Of a stretch of DNA of 64,000 bases, positions 23,856 through 34,700 are shown one piece after another. A model generated the notes under the pieces. The model saw nothing but the letters and a program-made list of their open reading frames with translations. It was not told the origin of the DNA and did not search any database. Position numbers and translations under genes: made by a program. Position 1 is the first letter of the stretch; each line of letters begins with the position of its first letter. The DNA is from Micavibrio sp. (GTDB taxonomy: Bacteria; Pseudomonadota; Alphaproteobacteria; Micavibrionales; UBA2020). Where the stretch lies: contig JAPWJZ010000008.1 of NCBI GenBank assembly GCA_028283745.1, forward strand, positions 499,290 through 563,289, read 5' to 3'.

Positions 23856-26210
23856 TTAAATGGCCTGCTTTTGTGGTGTAACCTGCGGGACTGCTGCGGG
23901 TGCTTCGCGCGCGGCATCGTACAGCGCGTAATTCGTCATAATGGGCAGGCCGTAAAGGTTGCCAAGGCTGGGCGCGACCGACACGTTGTCTATGCCTGCA
24001 TTGAACAGCGCGACCGCCGATTTTGGATCCGCCGCTTGCGCGCCGCACAGGTCAACACGCAGCTTCGGGTTTTGTTCGCGGCCGTTATGCACGGTTTCGG
24101 TGACGATATCGAGAATTTTGGGCGCGAGGGTCTTGAACGGGTCATAGCCGTTCTTCTTTTCAAAGCCGGCATGCGCCTTCAAGTCGCTGCGGGCCATGTT
24201 GAAGTATTCCTGCGTCAGGTCGTTGGTGCCAAAGCTGATGAAATCGCAATGCTTGGCGATAGCGCGGATATTTTCGCACGATGCCAGTGTTTCAACCATG
24301 GTGCCGAAGCTGTATTGCCCGGGGTGTACGCCGTTTTTCTTCGCGGCGGCATCCACCATTTCCTTCACCTTCAGCACCTCGGCTTCGTCCTTCAGCGCGG
24401 GCATCATGATTTCGAGCGGCTGGCCGCTAAAAATATCGGCGGATTTCAGGGCATGGAAAATGGACTGGATTTGTTTTTCGTAGAGGTGTGGCCAGGTGTT
24501 GAGCGCCTCGCCGCCATGAATATCCATCTTGCCGTATTTTTCGACAAAGGTTTTTTGTTCTTCCGCGTTCAGGATTTCGCTATGCACGAAGTCGAACAGG
24601 CGGATTTTGACGGGCGCATTTTCGTTCAGTTTTTTAAGAATGTCGCGCAGGCCGTATTCGCTGTCCTCGAACATCCGGGGCAGGCCCTTGATGTCGCTGT
24701 ACAGCAGGTAACGCTTCAGGTCCTGCATCTGCTTTTCGTCTGCCGCCACCATCTGTTCGGTGCGCACAAGGCCGATGCCATGCACGCTGTCCAGCAGGTA
24801 GGTATTGGTGGATTCAATGTTGGCCTTCACGCCGTGCGCTTCAACGCCGTTCTTGCTGAACCAGTCGGCGAAGGCTTCGCTGACGCGGGCAAGGTTGCGC
24901 AGGTCCGCTTGCAATTTGTCGTCATGCACAATGGTATAGGGGTCGAAAACAGGGGTTTTCACGCCCACCGGCGGGGTGAACGAAATGCCGTTGCCGTCAA
25001 TTCCCACCAGCACCGGCTGGCCGAGGTGCACAGTATGGCCCGCGATGTGCGCGACATTGCCTTCGTAATGCGGCGGCAGGTCTGGCTTGGCTTCTTCGTT
25101 GAATTCGCTGGTCAGGCTCTTGTTCTTGGGAATAGCGCCAAAAAGGCCGGAAACCATGTGTGTCTCGCACAGCAATTTCAGGTGCGACGCCATGTAGGGG
25201 GATGCCACCACGATGCCGCCCAATGCACCGCTGGCCAGCAGCGGCACCACGGCGGGGTCATAGCTTTGCAGGAACAGCACCGGCTTTTCAGTCCCGCCGT
25301 AAGAGCGTAAATATTTGTCGGTCACTTCCTCAATCGAAAATGCTGCGGGGCCTTTGACGGGGAAGCCCGCGCTGCCATAGAACTGCGCGTCTTTTTCAAT
25401 GCCCGCGCCGGTATTGCCTGCCTGCATGTAAAGCCCGTCGCGGAAGGAACTGGCAAGGCCGGTGGCGTAGCCGCGCATTTTTTCAATGACTTCTTCAGGC
25501 CCCACCTTGCCGCGCTGCCATGCGGCAACGATACGGTCGGTGGTGATTTCCATCATCTTGCGGATTTCGTCGGCGTGGTAGCTGTCGTCGTGCTTCAGCG
25601 GAATTTTGGTGCCAAGGCGCTTGTTCAACACTTCGCGCAACGTTTTGCTGGCGGGCAGGTAGCGCGCGCCCGGCGGCATGCCCGAGGTCAGGTACGTATG
25701 CGCCCATTCAACTTCGCCTGAATCAACGAAGTGCGCGTGCACGCGGCTGTCGCTGTTGCGCAGGCGGCCGGCTTCGGTAATGCCCATGCTGTTGTCGAGC
25801 GACATGAAGTTGATGTCGGGCAGGGGGGTGTTGGGGTGGTTTTTGTCAAACCAGCGGATGACTTTCAGCGCGGCTTTTTCGCCAACGCCGCCCACGTCAA
25901 GGAACACGGCATCCGGCGGCGGTGCGTTATCGTGCCGCAGTTTTTCAAGATGGTTGATCAGTTCTTTTTCGTTCAGTACGCCGTTGAAGGTGACATCGTA
26001 GCCTTCTTTTTGCAGCTGCTTGGCGATTTCCGCGCCCTTGCGTTGCAGGCCGGTATGGTCCTGGCAGAATAAAATATTGGCGCCGGGAACAATTGGTTTG
26101 GGCGGGCCGATGAAGTTGGGGTCCTTATTCACGCCGGGCATGCGCGTGGGCCGCTGGTCACGGCCCGTCAGCTTATCGGCAACATATGAAAACATTTGGC
26201 GCAGTTTCAT
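23856..26210 (-). CDS. PEP-utilising enzyme: receiver-like domain fused to PPDK C-terminal half
   Basis: A 784-residue protein. Residues about 43-150 look like a receiver-type alpha/beta domain (NILFCQDH, AVFLDVGG) lacking the usual Lys. About 270-350 matches the mobile phospho-histidine domain of pyruvate phosphate dikinase, with MASH in place of TSH (about 340). About 360-770 is the PEP/pyruvate TIM barrel: GIGLVRTEQM, TMVETLASCEN, SFGTNDLTQ and the catalytic Cys in DLCGAQAADP (about 720). The ATP-grasp nucleotide domain of PPDK or PEP synthase is missing. It may pass phosphate between PEP and another partner; the function is not established. Confidence 0.7.
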   Translation of the reverse strand: MKLRQMFSYVADKLTGRDQRPTRMPGVNKDPNFIGPPKPIVPGANILFCQDHTGLQRKGAEIAKQLQKEGYDVTFNGVLNEKELINHLEKLRHDNAPPPDAVFLDVGGVGEKAALKVIRWFDKNHPNTPLPDINFMSLDNSMGITEAGRLRNSDSRVHAHFVDSGEVEWAHTYLTSGMPPGARYLPASKTLREVLNKRLGTKIPLKHDDSYHADEIRKMMEITTDRIVAAWQRGKVGPEEVIEKMRGYATGLASSFRDGLYMQAGNTGAGIEKDAQFYGSAGFPVKGPAAFSIEEVTDKYLRSYGGTEKPVLFLQSYDPAVVPLLASGALGGIVVASPYMASHLKLLCETHMVSGLFGAIPKNKSLTSEFNEEAKPDLPPHYEGNVAHIAGHTVHLGQPVLVGIDGNGISFTPPVGVKTPVFDPYTIVHDDKLQADLRNLARVSEAFADWFSKNGVEAHGVKANIESTNTYLLDSVHGIGLVRTEQMVAADEKQMQDLKRYLLYSDIKGLPRMFEDSEYGLRDILKKLNENAPVKIRLFDFVHSEILNAEEQKTFVEKYGKMDIHGGEALNTWPHLYEKQIQSIFHALKSADIFSGQPLEIMMPALKDEAEVLKVKEMVDAAAKKNGVHPGQYSFGTMVETLASCENIRAIAKHCDFISFGTNDLTQEYFNMARSDLKAHAGFEKKNGYDPFKTLAPKILDIVTETVHNGREQNPKLRVDLCGAQAADPKSAVALFNAGIDNVSVAPSLGNLYGLPIMTNYALYDAAREAPAAVPQVTPQKQAI

Positions 26211-26476
26211 TGGTCGGCAGGCCCTTAACGGCAGGAGAGGGTTTTAAGTTTCCATATTATACAAAATTACGGAGTCGGATCGCAATTAGAATATACTATG
26301 TTAACCTTTACAAATCCTGAATGCGGCGATTTTATTCTAAGTGTCTGAGAAATAGAGGGAAAAGCCGCTTCACAATCCTCGCCGCGCTGGTCAGCGCTGG
26401 GCAAGAGGAGTGTATAGCATAAAACTACCCCGCAACCGCAAGCGCATTCTAGTAAAAGGGGCTTTTATATAAGGGC
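26211..26476. other. Intergenic region without recognised gene
   Basis: About 265 AT-richer bases upstream of the minus-strand PPDK-like gene. It presumably holds that gene's promoter; I found no convincing ORF, RNA or specific site. Confidence 0.4.
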
Positions 26477-26516
26477 AGCTTCAAGCCGATCAGATATATA
26501 GGTGCCGGCTTAAAGC
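26477..26516 (-). terminator. Hairpin terminator at the end of the REC-ATPase gene
   Basis: AGCTTCAAGCCG (26477-26488) and CGGCTTAAAGCT (26505-26516) form a 12-base stem with one G-U pair, overlapping the stop codon at 26510. A T-rich stretch follows on the minus strand. Confidence 0.55.
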
Positions 26517-27427
26517 TGGCCGATGGCCGTAACCTTGTTACCCTTTTCTTCGAACAGCAGGTTATCGAAGCTGACAAGGTACGCCTTGGCAATGCCGCGG
26601 CCGTTTGCTTCCGTCGCGCGCGACGGTTCAATTTCAAGGAAAGGCTTCCAGTTAAAGCCGGGGCCGTCATCGCGCACGGTCACATGCACGCGGTCGCCGT
26701 TACGGGTGAAGGTGACAGTGGCGTGCTTGTCTGCATTCGCGGGGTCGGTCAGGCGGCGGGCAATTTCCGCATCAAGTCCGCCGCTTTTCATCAGCAGTTT
26801 TTTCTGCTCGTACCCGATGCCGAGCATGCCATGCTCCACTGCGTTCGCCATCAATTCATAAAGCCCTTCCGCCGCCAGCTGCGTGCGCGGGAAGGCACCG
26901 CTGAGCAGCAGCGCAATATTTTCCGCTTCCTGCAGCGAGGTAAGTTTGAAGTGCGCGGTCTGCATGCTGCCAAGGGCCAGCTGCTGGCGCGAAATACGCT
27001 GCTCGAAAGAACTGCGCTGCGCGGAATCTTTCAACGCCGAACGCACAAGGGTAAGCAACGCCTGTTCGTCGTACGGTTTCGTCAGGTAGTAATAAACACC
27101 GGCGCGAATGCCTTCGGCAATTTCTTCGCGCGTTGCCGCCCATGTCTGCAGAATGACGGGAATATTACGCAGGCGCTTGTGGTCAAACAAGTGCTGCGCC
27201 AGCGACAGGCCATCCATTTTCGGCATGTTGCGGTCGGTCACCACAACATCGACATCCTGATTTTTCTCAAGCCAGTCCCACGCGTCCTGCCCGTTCTCAA
27301 ATCCCTCAACCAAGTAACCTGCGTCAGTCAAAAATTCCTTCAGCAGTGCAAGGTTTCCGGGTTCGTCCTCTGCAACCACAATACGCGGCGCAGTTTTTTG
27401 AACACCCGAGAAAGATTGGTTCGCCAT
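26510..27427 (-). CDS. Receiver domain fused to RsbW-like ATPase
   Basis: A 305-residue protein. REC (about 14-130): VAEDE pocket, phospho-acceptor Asp in VVVTDRNMP, Lys in YLTKPYD. After a helical linker comes a GHKL ATPase of the anti-sigma/serine-kinase type (about 170-300): N box YELMANAVEHG, G1 VRDDGPGF, G2 GRGIAKAY. No HisKA or phosphatase domain is present. Such REC-HATPase_c_2 proteins act as switchable kinases or protein sequestrators in partner-switching pathways. It stands alone, transcribed divergently from the giant surface-protein gene; its partner is unknown. Confidence 0.85.
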   Translation of the reverse strand: MANQSFSGVQKTAPRIVVAEDEPGNLALLKEFLTDAGYLVEGFENGQDAWDWLEKNQDVDVVVTDRNMPKMDGLSLAQHLFDHKRLRNIPVILQTWAATREEIAEGIRAGVYYYLTKPYDEQALLTLVRSALKDSAQRSSFEQRISRQQLALGSMQTAHFKLTSLQEAENIALLLSGAFPRTQLAAEGLYELMANAVEHGMLGIGYEQKKLLMKSGGLDAEIARRLTDPANADKHATVTFTRNGDRVHVTVRDDGPGFNWKPFLEIEPSRATEANGRGIAKAYLVSFDNLLFEEKGNKVTAIGQL

Positions 27428-27567
27428 TGCACACTCCTGTAGTCAACATGAAAAAAAACCGGAAAATCCCGTACCTGAAACAATCCAGAAACAATTTGCT
27501 GCACAATGGAAAACAGTTTTAGCGCGGCATTAACTATTCTCCGTCACACTAATAATTGTGAACACAA

Positions 27568-28323
27568 ATGCGGGGGTTTTTCAACGTGTCATTTCCCAAC
27601 GACGAAGATAATGAAAAACAGGCAACCCCGGTTGATGATAAATCGCTGGACGCGAAACTGCATATGGGCCACGAGCCCTCGACCGAATTTCAGGAACGGC
27701 AGGCCAAGATGGGCCTGCAATATGCAACCCCTCCGAGAGAAGATGATGCGCCGCTGACTACAACCTTTCTTGGCGGCCTTGTGACAATGCTAAAAAGCGT
27801 GCTGCCGGGTGTTTTTGACAGCAAGAGCGAAGCGCCCGCGGAAAATTCCGCACCGCTGTCCAATTCATCCGAAAGTTTTACGCAAAGCGCCGCCCCGCGC
27901 GAAAATGAATCACATATCGAGCAACAGGTCAGCGGCAACAATGACGCAACCGCGCAACGCACCGGTGCGCTTGCCGACTCTATCGTGCCGACGAATAACA
28001 CGACACCTGCGACGGGTCAGGCCCCGTCTTTCGCCGGTTTTGCCGGCGGTGGCGGGGGTGGCGGTGGCGGTTCTGGCGGTGATGGTACGGGCGGCGATGG
28101 TTCAGGCGGTACGGGCACCGGTGGTGGCGGAACAGGCGGCGATGGTTCAGGTGGTACGGGCACCGGTGGCGGCGGCACAGGCGGCGATGGTTCAGGCGGT
28201 ACGGGCACCGGTGGCGGCGGCACAGGGGGGCGATGGTTCAGGTGGTACGGGCACCGGTGGTGGCGGCACGGGCGGCGATGGTTCAGGTGGTACGGGCACC
28301 GGTGGTGGCGGCACGGGCGGTGA
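27568..28323 (+). CDS. Giant repeat protein, N-terminal segment before frame break
   Basis: The first 251 codons of what appears to be a single gene of about 4,000 codons running to 39575. It has no Sec signal peptide, as expected for a type I substrate. It has an acidic N-terminus (1-70), a hydrophobic segment TTFLGGLVTMLKSVLP (about 65-85), a Ser/Glu/Asn-rich linker, and then a glycine-rich tract of 15-residue repeats (GGDGSGGTGTGGGGT) from about 28092. In a G6 run (28225-28230) the frame shifts and the last 34 codons (RWFRWYGHRWW type) are out of phase. GTG at 27586 is an alternative start. Confidence 0.7.
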   Translation: MRGFFNVSFPNDEDNEKQATPVDDKSLDAKLHMGHEPSTEFQERQAKMGLQYATPPREDDAPLTTTFLGGLVTMLKSVLPGVFDSKSEAPAENSAPLSNSSESFTQSAAPRENESHIEQQVSGNNDATAQRTGALADSIVPTNNTTPATGQAPSFAGFAGGGGGGGGGSGGDGTGGDGSGGTGTGGGGTGGDGSGGTGTGGGGTGGDGSGGTGTGGGGTGGRWFRWYGHRWWRHGRRWFRWYGHRWWRHGR

Positions 28324-28458
28324 TGGTTCAGGTGGTACCGGCACCGGTGGTGGCGGCACGGGCGGTGATGGTTCAGGTGGTACCGGCACCGGTGGTGGCG
28401 GCACGGGCGGTGGCGGCACGGGCGGTGGCGGCACGGGCGGTGATGGTTCAGGCGGTAC
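28092..28458 (+). repeat. 45-bp tandem repeat encoding Gly-rich linker
   Basis: About seven units of 45 bp, each encoding GGDGSGGTGTGGGGT, then two short GGGGT units. One unit carries ACAGGGGGGC where the others have ACAGGCGGC or ACGGGCGGC. It is a coding repeat, not a CRISPR array. Confidence 0.85.
28225..28230 (+). other. G6 tract at first frame break of the giant gene
   Basis: Six G bases replace GGCGG of neighbouring units, a net gain of one base, moving the frame by +1. Confidence 0.65.
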
Positions 28459-28786
28459 GGGCAGCACACCTTTGCATGCGCCGGGCCTGACAGTCACAAT
28501 TAACGCCGGTGTTGAAAACCAGCCCCTGCCGGTAAATATTTCCCTCACCGTCGATACGACGGCGGGTGTGGTCACTGTTATTCAGGTTACGGGCCTTCCG
28601 CCCGGCACCACGTTTTCCGCCGGTACCAGCGACGGTAACGGCGGCTGGACGCTGACACCGTCCGAACTTGCCGGCCTTACCATCACCTTCGCCACGAACT
28701 GGAGCGGCAACGGTACCCTGACGTTTGAATGCGATCTCCATGCTCGGCGACCAGACGGCTTATACCATCGTCAATTCGAACATTGA
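28231..28786 (+). pseudogene. Giant repeat protein, middle segment between two frame breaks
   Basis: In this frame the glycine repeats continue correctly and lead into the first adhesin-type repeat (STPLHAPGLTVTINAG, then GWTLTPSELAGLTI). There is no start codon or ribosome site of its own, so the segment makes sense only as part of the larger gene. At about 28730 the sensible frame changes again by +1: removing one T from GAATGCG would read LTFE-AISMLGDQTAYTIV into the main ORF. After that the frame ends at 28786. Confidence 0.65.
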
Positions 28787-31700
28787 TATCAGCGGCATTG
28801 CCACCACGCCCATCCTCGGCACCGGGCCCGCAACGGGTACGGAAGACCAGCCGGTTAACCTCAATATCACCGCCAGCCTTGCAGACCCAGATTCCGAAAC
28901 GCTGACCGTCACCATTTCCGGCCTGCCCGCGGGGGCAACGCTTTCCGCCGGTGTCAATAATGGTGATGGCACCTGGACGCTGACGCCGGGCGAGCTTACC
29001 GGCCTGCAATTGCTGCCCGCACCCGGCTATAACGGCACTGCAACGCTGACAGTTACGGCTGTTTCAAGCGAAAATGGCACTACGGCTGTTGCCAGCGGCG
29101 CTATCAACCTCACGGTCACCGGCATTGCCGATGCACCTGTGCTCACGGCGCAGCCGGCAGCCGGGCTTGAAGATACCGCCATTGCCCTCAATATTTCCGC
29201 CGTGCTCGCCCCCGGCGACCATGGCAACCTGTCCATCACCGTTTCGGGCGTCCCCGCCGGTGCAACGCTTTCCGCCGGCATCAATAACGGCGACGGCAGC
29301 TGGACGTTAACGCCCGCGCAACTGGCAGGCCTCACCCTTACACCGCCTGCCAATTTTAACGGCAGCCTTGACCTTGCAATTTCTGCCACTGCGACTGAAA
29401 ACGGCACGACTGCCAGCAGCGATACCACGCTGCACGTTATCGTTGCCGATGTTGCCGATGTACCCGTCCTTACCGCAGCGCCCGCCGTGGGCCTTGAAGA
29501 CAGCGCGATCAGCCTGAACATCGCAGCCGCGCTTGCGGTGGGGGATACAGGTACGCTTTCTGTCACCATCAGCGGTGTGCCTGCGGGTGCAACGCTTTCC
29601 GCCGGCATCAATAACGGCGACGGCAGCTGGACGTTAACGCCCGCGCAGCTTTCCGGCCTGACGCTGACGCCGCCTGCAAACTTCAATGGCGGTCTTGACC
29701 TCACCATTGCGGCCACCGCAACGGATGGCACGACCAGCGCCACCGCCAACGCAGGCCTTCATGTCACTGTCGCCAATGTTGAAGATGCGCCGGTCCTGAA
29801 CGTGCTTCCGGCCGTGGGTCTTGAGGACAGCGCCATCAGCCTCAGCATCGTAACCGCCCTCGCCCTTGGCGACAGCGGCACCATCGCTGTTACCATTTCC
29901 GGGGTGCCTGCGGGCGCAACGCTTTCTGCCGGCGTCAACAACGGCGATGGCAGCTGGACGCTGACATCGGCGCAGCTGGCAGGTCTTACGCTCACGCCGC
30001 CGGCAAACTTTAACGGCGGCCTTGACCTTACTATTGCCGCAACCGCGACCGATGGCACGACCAGCGCGACTGCCAACGCAGGCCTGCATGTCACGGTTGC
30101 CAACGTCGAAGACGCGCCGGTGCTGGCCGTGCTGCCCGCAGCCGGTCTTGAAGACAGCGCCATTGCCCTGAACATCACGGCCGGCCTTGCGGCGGGTGAC
30201 AGCGGCAGCATTACCGTCACCATCAGCGGCGTGCCTGCGGGCGCGGTTCTTTCTGCCGGTACAAATAACGGCGACGGTACATGGACGCTGACGACGGCGC
30301 AGCTGGCAGCGCTGACCTTGACGCCTCCTGCGAATTTTAACGGTAGCCTCGACCTTGGCGTGCAAGCGACCGCCACCGATGGCACGACGACCGCAACGTC
30401 CGGCGCAACGCTGCATGTTGCTGTTGCCAACGTTGAAGATGCACCGGTGTTGAGCGTTCAGGCGGCGGCTGGCCTTGAAGGCTCGCCCATCGGCCTCAGC
30501 ATTTCGACGGCGCTTGCGGCCGGGGATACGGGCACTATTTCCATCACCCTTTCCGGCGTGCCCGCAGGCGCAACGCTTTCCGCCGGCATCAATAACGGCG
30601 ACGGCACCTGGACGCTGACGCAGGCGCAATTGACCGGCCTTGCCATTACCCCGCCGCCGTTCTTCAACGGCACGCTGGACCTTGGCGTTTCGGCTACCGC
30701 GACCGATGGCACAACATCTGCCAGCAGCAGCACAACGCTGCATGTCGGCGTTGGCGATGTGGCGGATACACCTTTGCTCAACGTTACTGCCGCCGTCGGC
30801 CTTGAAGATACGGCCATTGCCCTGAATATTACCGCCGCAATGGCTGTGGGTGATACAGGCACGCTGTCGCTGACTATTAGCGGTGTGCCTGCGGGTGCAA
30901 CCCTTTCCGCCGGCATCAACAACGGCGACGGTTCCTGGACATTAACGCCCGCGCAGCTGGCTGGCCTGTCGCTTACGCCGCCCGCCAATTTCAACGGCAG
31001 TCTTGACCTTTCCGTACAGGCCGTCACAACCGAAGGCGCGACGACGGCGGATGCCACTGCAACGCTGCATGTCACGGTCGGCAACGTCGAAGATGCCCCC
31101 ATTCTGGCTGTGCTGCCCGCTGTCGGGCTTGAAGATACGCCGATTGCCCTGAACATCGCCGCCGCCTTCGCGCCGGGTGACAGTGGCACGCTTTCCGTCA
31201 CCATCTCGGGCGTGCCTGCAGGTGCAACGCTTTCCGCCGGCATTAATAACGGCAACGGCAGCTGGACGCTGACGGCAGCGCAATTGCCGGGTCTTACCCT
31301 GACGCCGCCCGCCAATTTCAATGGCGGTCTTGACCTTTCCGTACAGGCGACGGCAAGCGACGGCAGCACTTCCGCCAGCGCTGGCGCAACACTGCATGTC
31401 GCAGTTGCCAACGTGGAAGATGCGCCGGTGCTGGCCGTGCTGCCCGCCATTGGCCTTGAAGCCACGCCTATCGCCCTTACCATTGCCGCTGGTCTTGCCC
31501 CGGGTGATACCGGCGCGTTGTCCATTACCATTAGCGGTGTGCCTGCGGGTGCGAATCTTTCGGCGGGCATCAATAACGGCGACGGCAGCTGGACATTAAC
31601 GCCCGCGCAGCTGACCGGGCTGACACTCACCCCGCCGCTGACCTTTAACGGCGGCCTTGACCTTGGCGTGCAAGTGACCGCGACCGATGGCACCACCTCG

Positions 31701-34700
31701 GCCACGTCAAACGCCACGCTGCATGTCAGCGTTGGCGATGTGGCGGATATGCCGGTGCTGGCCGTGCTGCCGTCTTTGGGCGCGGAAGATACGGCGATTG
31801 CCCTTCACATTACCGCCGCGCTCGCCCTTGGCGATACGGGCGTACTGACCGTGACTGTCAGCGGCGTGCCTGCCGGCGCCGCGCTTTCCGCCGGTACCAA
31901 TAATGGTGACGGTAGCTGGACGTTGACCCCCGCGCAGCTTGGCGGCCTGACCCTGACGCCCCCCGCCAACTTCAACGGCAGCCTTGACCTTACCGTCCAT
32001 GCCGTGACCGATGATGGCACGTCGACGGCAGATGCGACCGCCCCGCTGCATATCGTCGTCACCGATGTTTCCGATACGCCGGTGCTGTCCGTGCAGGCGG
32101 CAAGCGGCGCGGAAGACAGCGCCATTGGCCTCAATATCTCGACCGCATTTGCGGCGGGTGATGCGGGTATTCTGCTGGTGACCATCAGCGGCGTGCCTGC
32201 GGGCGCCACGCTTTCTGCCGGTTTCAATAACGGCGGCGGCAGCTGGACGCTGACACCTGCGCAGCTTTCCGGCCTGACGCTGACGCCGCCCGCGAACTTT
32301 AACGGCACGCTGAACCTGACGGTTGAATCAACCGCCAGCGACAACGGAACGTCGGCACAGGCAACCGCCACGCTGCCCGTTAACGTGACGGGCGTTGCCG
32401 ATGCGCCTGCCTTGACCGTTACGGCTTCCGCCGGGCTTGAAGACACCGCCATTGCCTTGCATATTTCGACCGCGCTCGCCACCGGTGACCACGGCACGCT
32501 TGCCGTGACCATCAGCGGCGTGCCCGCGGGCGCGGCGCTTTCCGCCGGTATCAACAATGGCGACGGCACTTGGACGCTGTCGGCAGCGCAGCTTTCCGGC
32601 CTGACGTTGACACCGCCCGCAAACTTCAGCGGCAGCCTTGACCTTGGCGTGCAATCCACCGCGACGGAAAACAGCACGACGGCTTCTTCTTCCGCATCGC
32701 TGCATGTATCAATTGCGGGCGTGCCGGATGTGCCGTTGCTTTCCGTTTCCGCCGCCATTGGCCTTGAAGATACGCCTATTCACCTTGGTATAACCGCGGC
32801 GCTGACCGATATTTCCGAAACCCTGAGCCTGACCGTTTCCGGCGTGCCTGCCGGTGCTACGCTTTCCGCCGGTGTCAACAACGGCAACGGCACCTGGACG
32901 CTGACGGCGGCTGACCTTGCCAACCTTACCCTGACCCCCGCGCAGGATTTCAATGGCAGCTTAACGCTGCATGTCACCGCAACTTCAACGCAGGACGGCT
33001 CCAGCGTATCGACGGCGCTTGACCTTGGCGTGTCGGTGCTGCCGGTGGCGGATGCGCCGTTGCTGCTGGTGCAGGCGGCCGTCGGCCTTGAAGACAACAG
33101 CATTCCCCTCGTAATCACGCTGAACCCGCTGGGCCAGACCGTGTCGGTTGACATTGCGGGCCTGCCTGCGGGCGCAACCCTTTCCGCCGGCATCAATAAC
33201 GGCAACGGCAGCTGGACGCTGACACCCGCGCAGCTGATCGGCCTTACCGTGACCCCGCCGCATGACTTCAACGGCAATCTCAGCCTTTCCGTCACCGCCA
33301 CGGCGGAAGAGGGCGGCACGACCGCCAGCACGACCGCCAGCCTTGGCGTAAACGTTATTGCCGTGCCGGATGCGCCGTCGCTGAACGTTGTTGCGGCAAC
33401 CGGTCTTGAAGATACCGCCATTCCCCTTTCCATCGCGGCCGCCATTCATGAAACGGGCGAAGCGCTGTCGATGGTCATTACCGGCGTGCCTGCGGGCGCA
33501 ACCCTTTCCGCTGGCGTTAATAACGGCGGCGGCCAGTGGACTGTTTCAGCATCCGACCTTTCAAACCTTAGCCTAACCCCGCCCGCGAACTTCAACGGCA
33601 GCATCAGTCTGCAGGTGCAGGCAACCTCCAGCGAAAACGGTTATACGGCGTCTACCGCCGCCACGCTTGGCGTGACCGTGCAGCCGGTGGCCGATGCGCC
33701 TGTACTGGCGTTGCTGCCCGCCCTTGGCAATGAAGACAGTGCGATTAACCTTAACGTTTCTGCCGCGCTTGCCACGGGTGACCATGGCGTTCTGTCCATC
33801 ACCATTGGCAACGTGCCCGCCGGTGCCGCGCTTTCCGCCGGTATCAATAACGGTGACGGTACCTGGACGCTGACGGCAGCGCAGCTTTCCGGCCTTACTA
33901 TCACCCCGCCCGCAAATTTCAACGGCACGCTTGACCTGTCGGTCGCCGCCACGGCGACGGAGGCTGGCACCAGCGCGACAGCCAACGGCACGCTGCACGT
34001 GACGGTGGCAGATGTTGCGGATATTCCGGTGCTGAACGTGCTGCCCGCGATTGGGCTTGAAGATACCGCCATCGGCCTTACCATCGGCGCGGGTCTTGCG
34101 CTGGGCGATCATGGTATTCTGTCCGTCACCATCAGCGGCGTGCCGGCCAGCGCCGCGCTTTCCGCCGGCACCAACAACGGCAATGGCACCTGGACGCTGA
34201 CGGCAGCGCAGCTTTCCGGCCTTACTATCACCCCGCCTGCAAACTTCAACGGCACGCTTGACCTTGGCGTGCAGCTGACGGCGACGGACGGCGCAACATC
34301 TGCCAGTGCAAGCACTACCCTGCATGTCACCGTGACTGACGTTGCGGATATTCCGACGCTGGCTGTGCTGCCCGCTGTCGGCCTTGAGGATGCGCCGGTG
34401 GCACTGAACATAGCAGCAGGCCTTGCGCTGGGTGATACGGGTGTTCTTTCCGTCACCGTGACGGGCGTTCCCGCCGGCGGCATTCTTTCCGCCGGTACGC
34501 ACAATGGCGATGGCAGCTGGACATTAACCCCCGCGCAGCTTGGCGGCCTGACGCTGACGCCGCCGGCAAACTTCAACGGCAGCCTTGACCTTGGCGTGCA
34601 GGTGACGTCGTCGGTTGGCGGTACATCGGCCAGCGCCAATGCAACGCTGCATGTCACCGTGACCGATGTTGCTGATGCGCCTGTGCTGACGGCGCTGCCC

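Noticed and set aside
23871-25310. 479-codon forward ORF opposite the PPDK-like gene
   Set aside because: Shadow of a gene with clear PPDK motifs; no ribosome site or domain.
28092-28458. Regular short DNA repeats resembling an array
   Set aside because: The 45-bp period is in frame and encodes GGDGSGGTGTGGGGT; there are no unique spacers, so it is not CRISPR.
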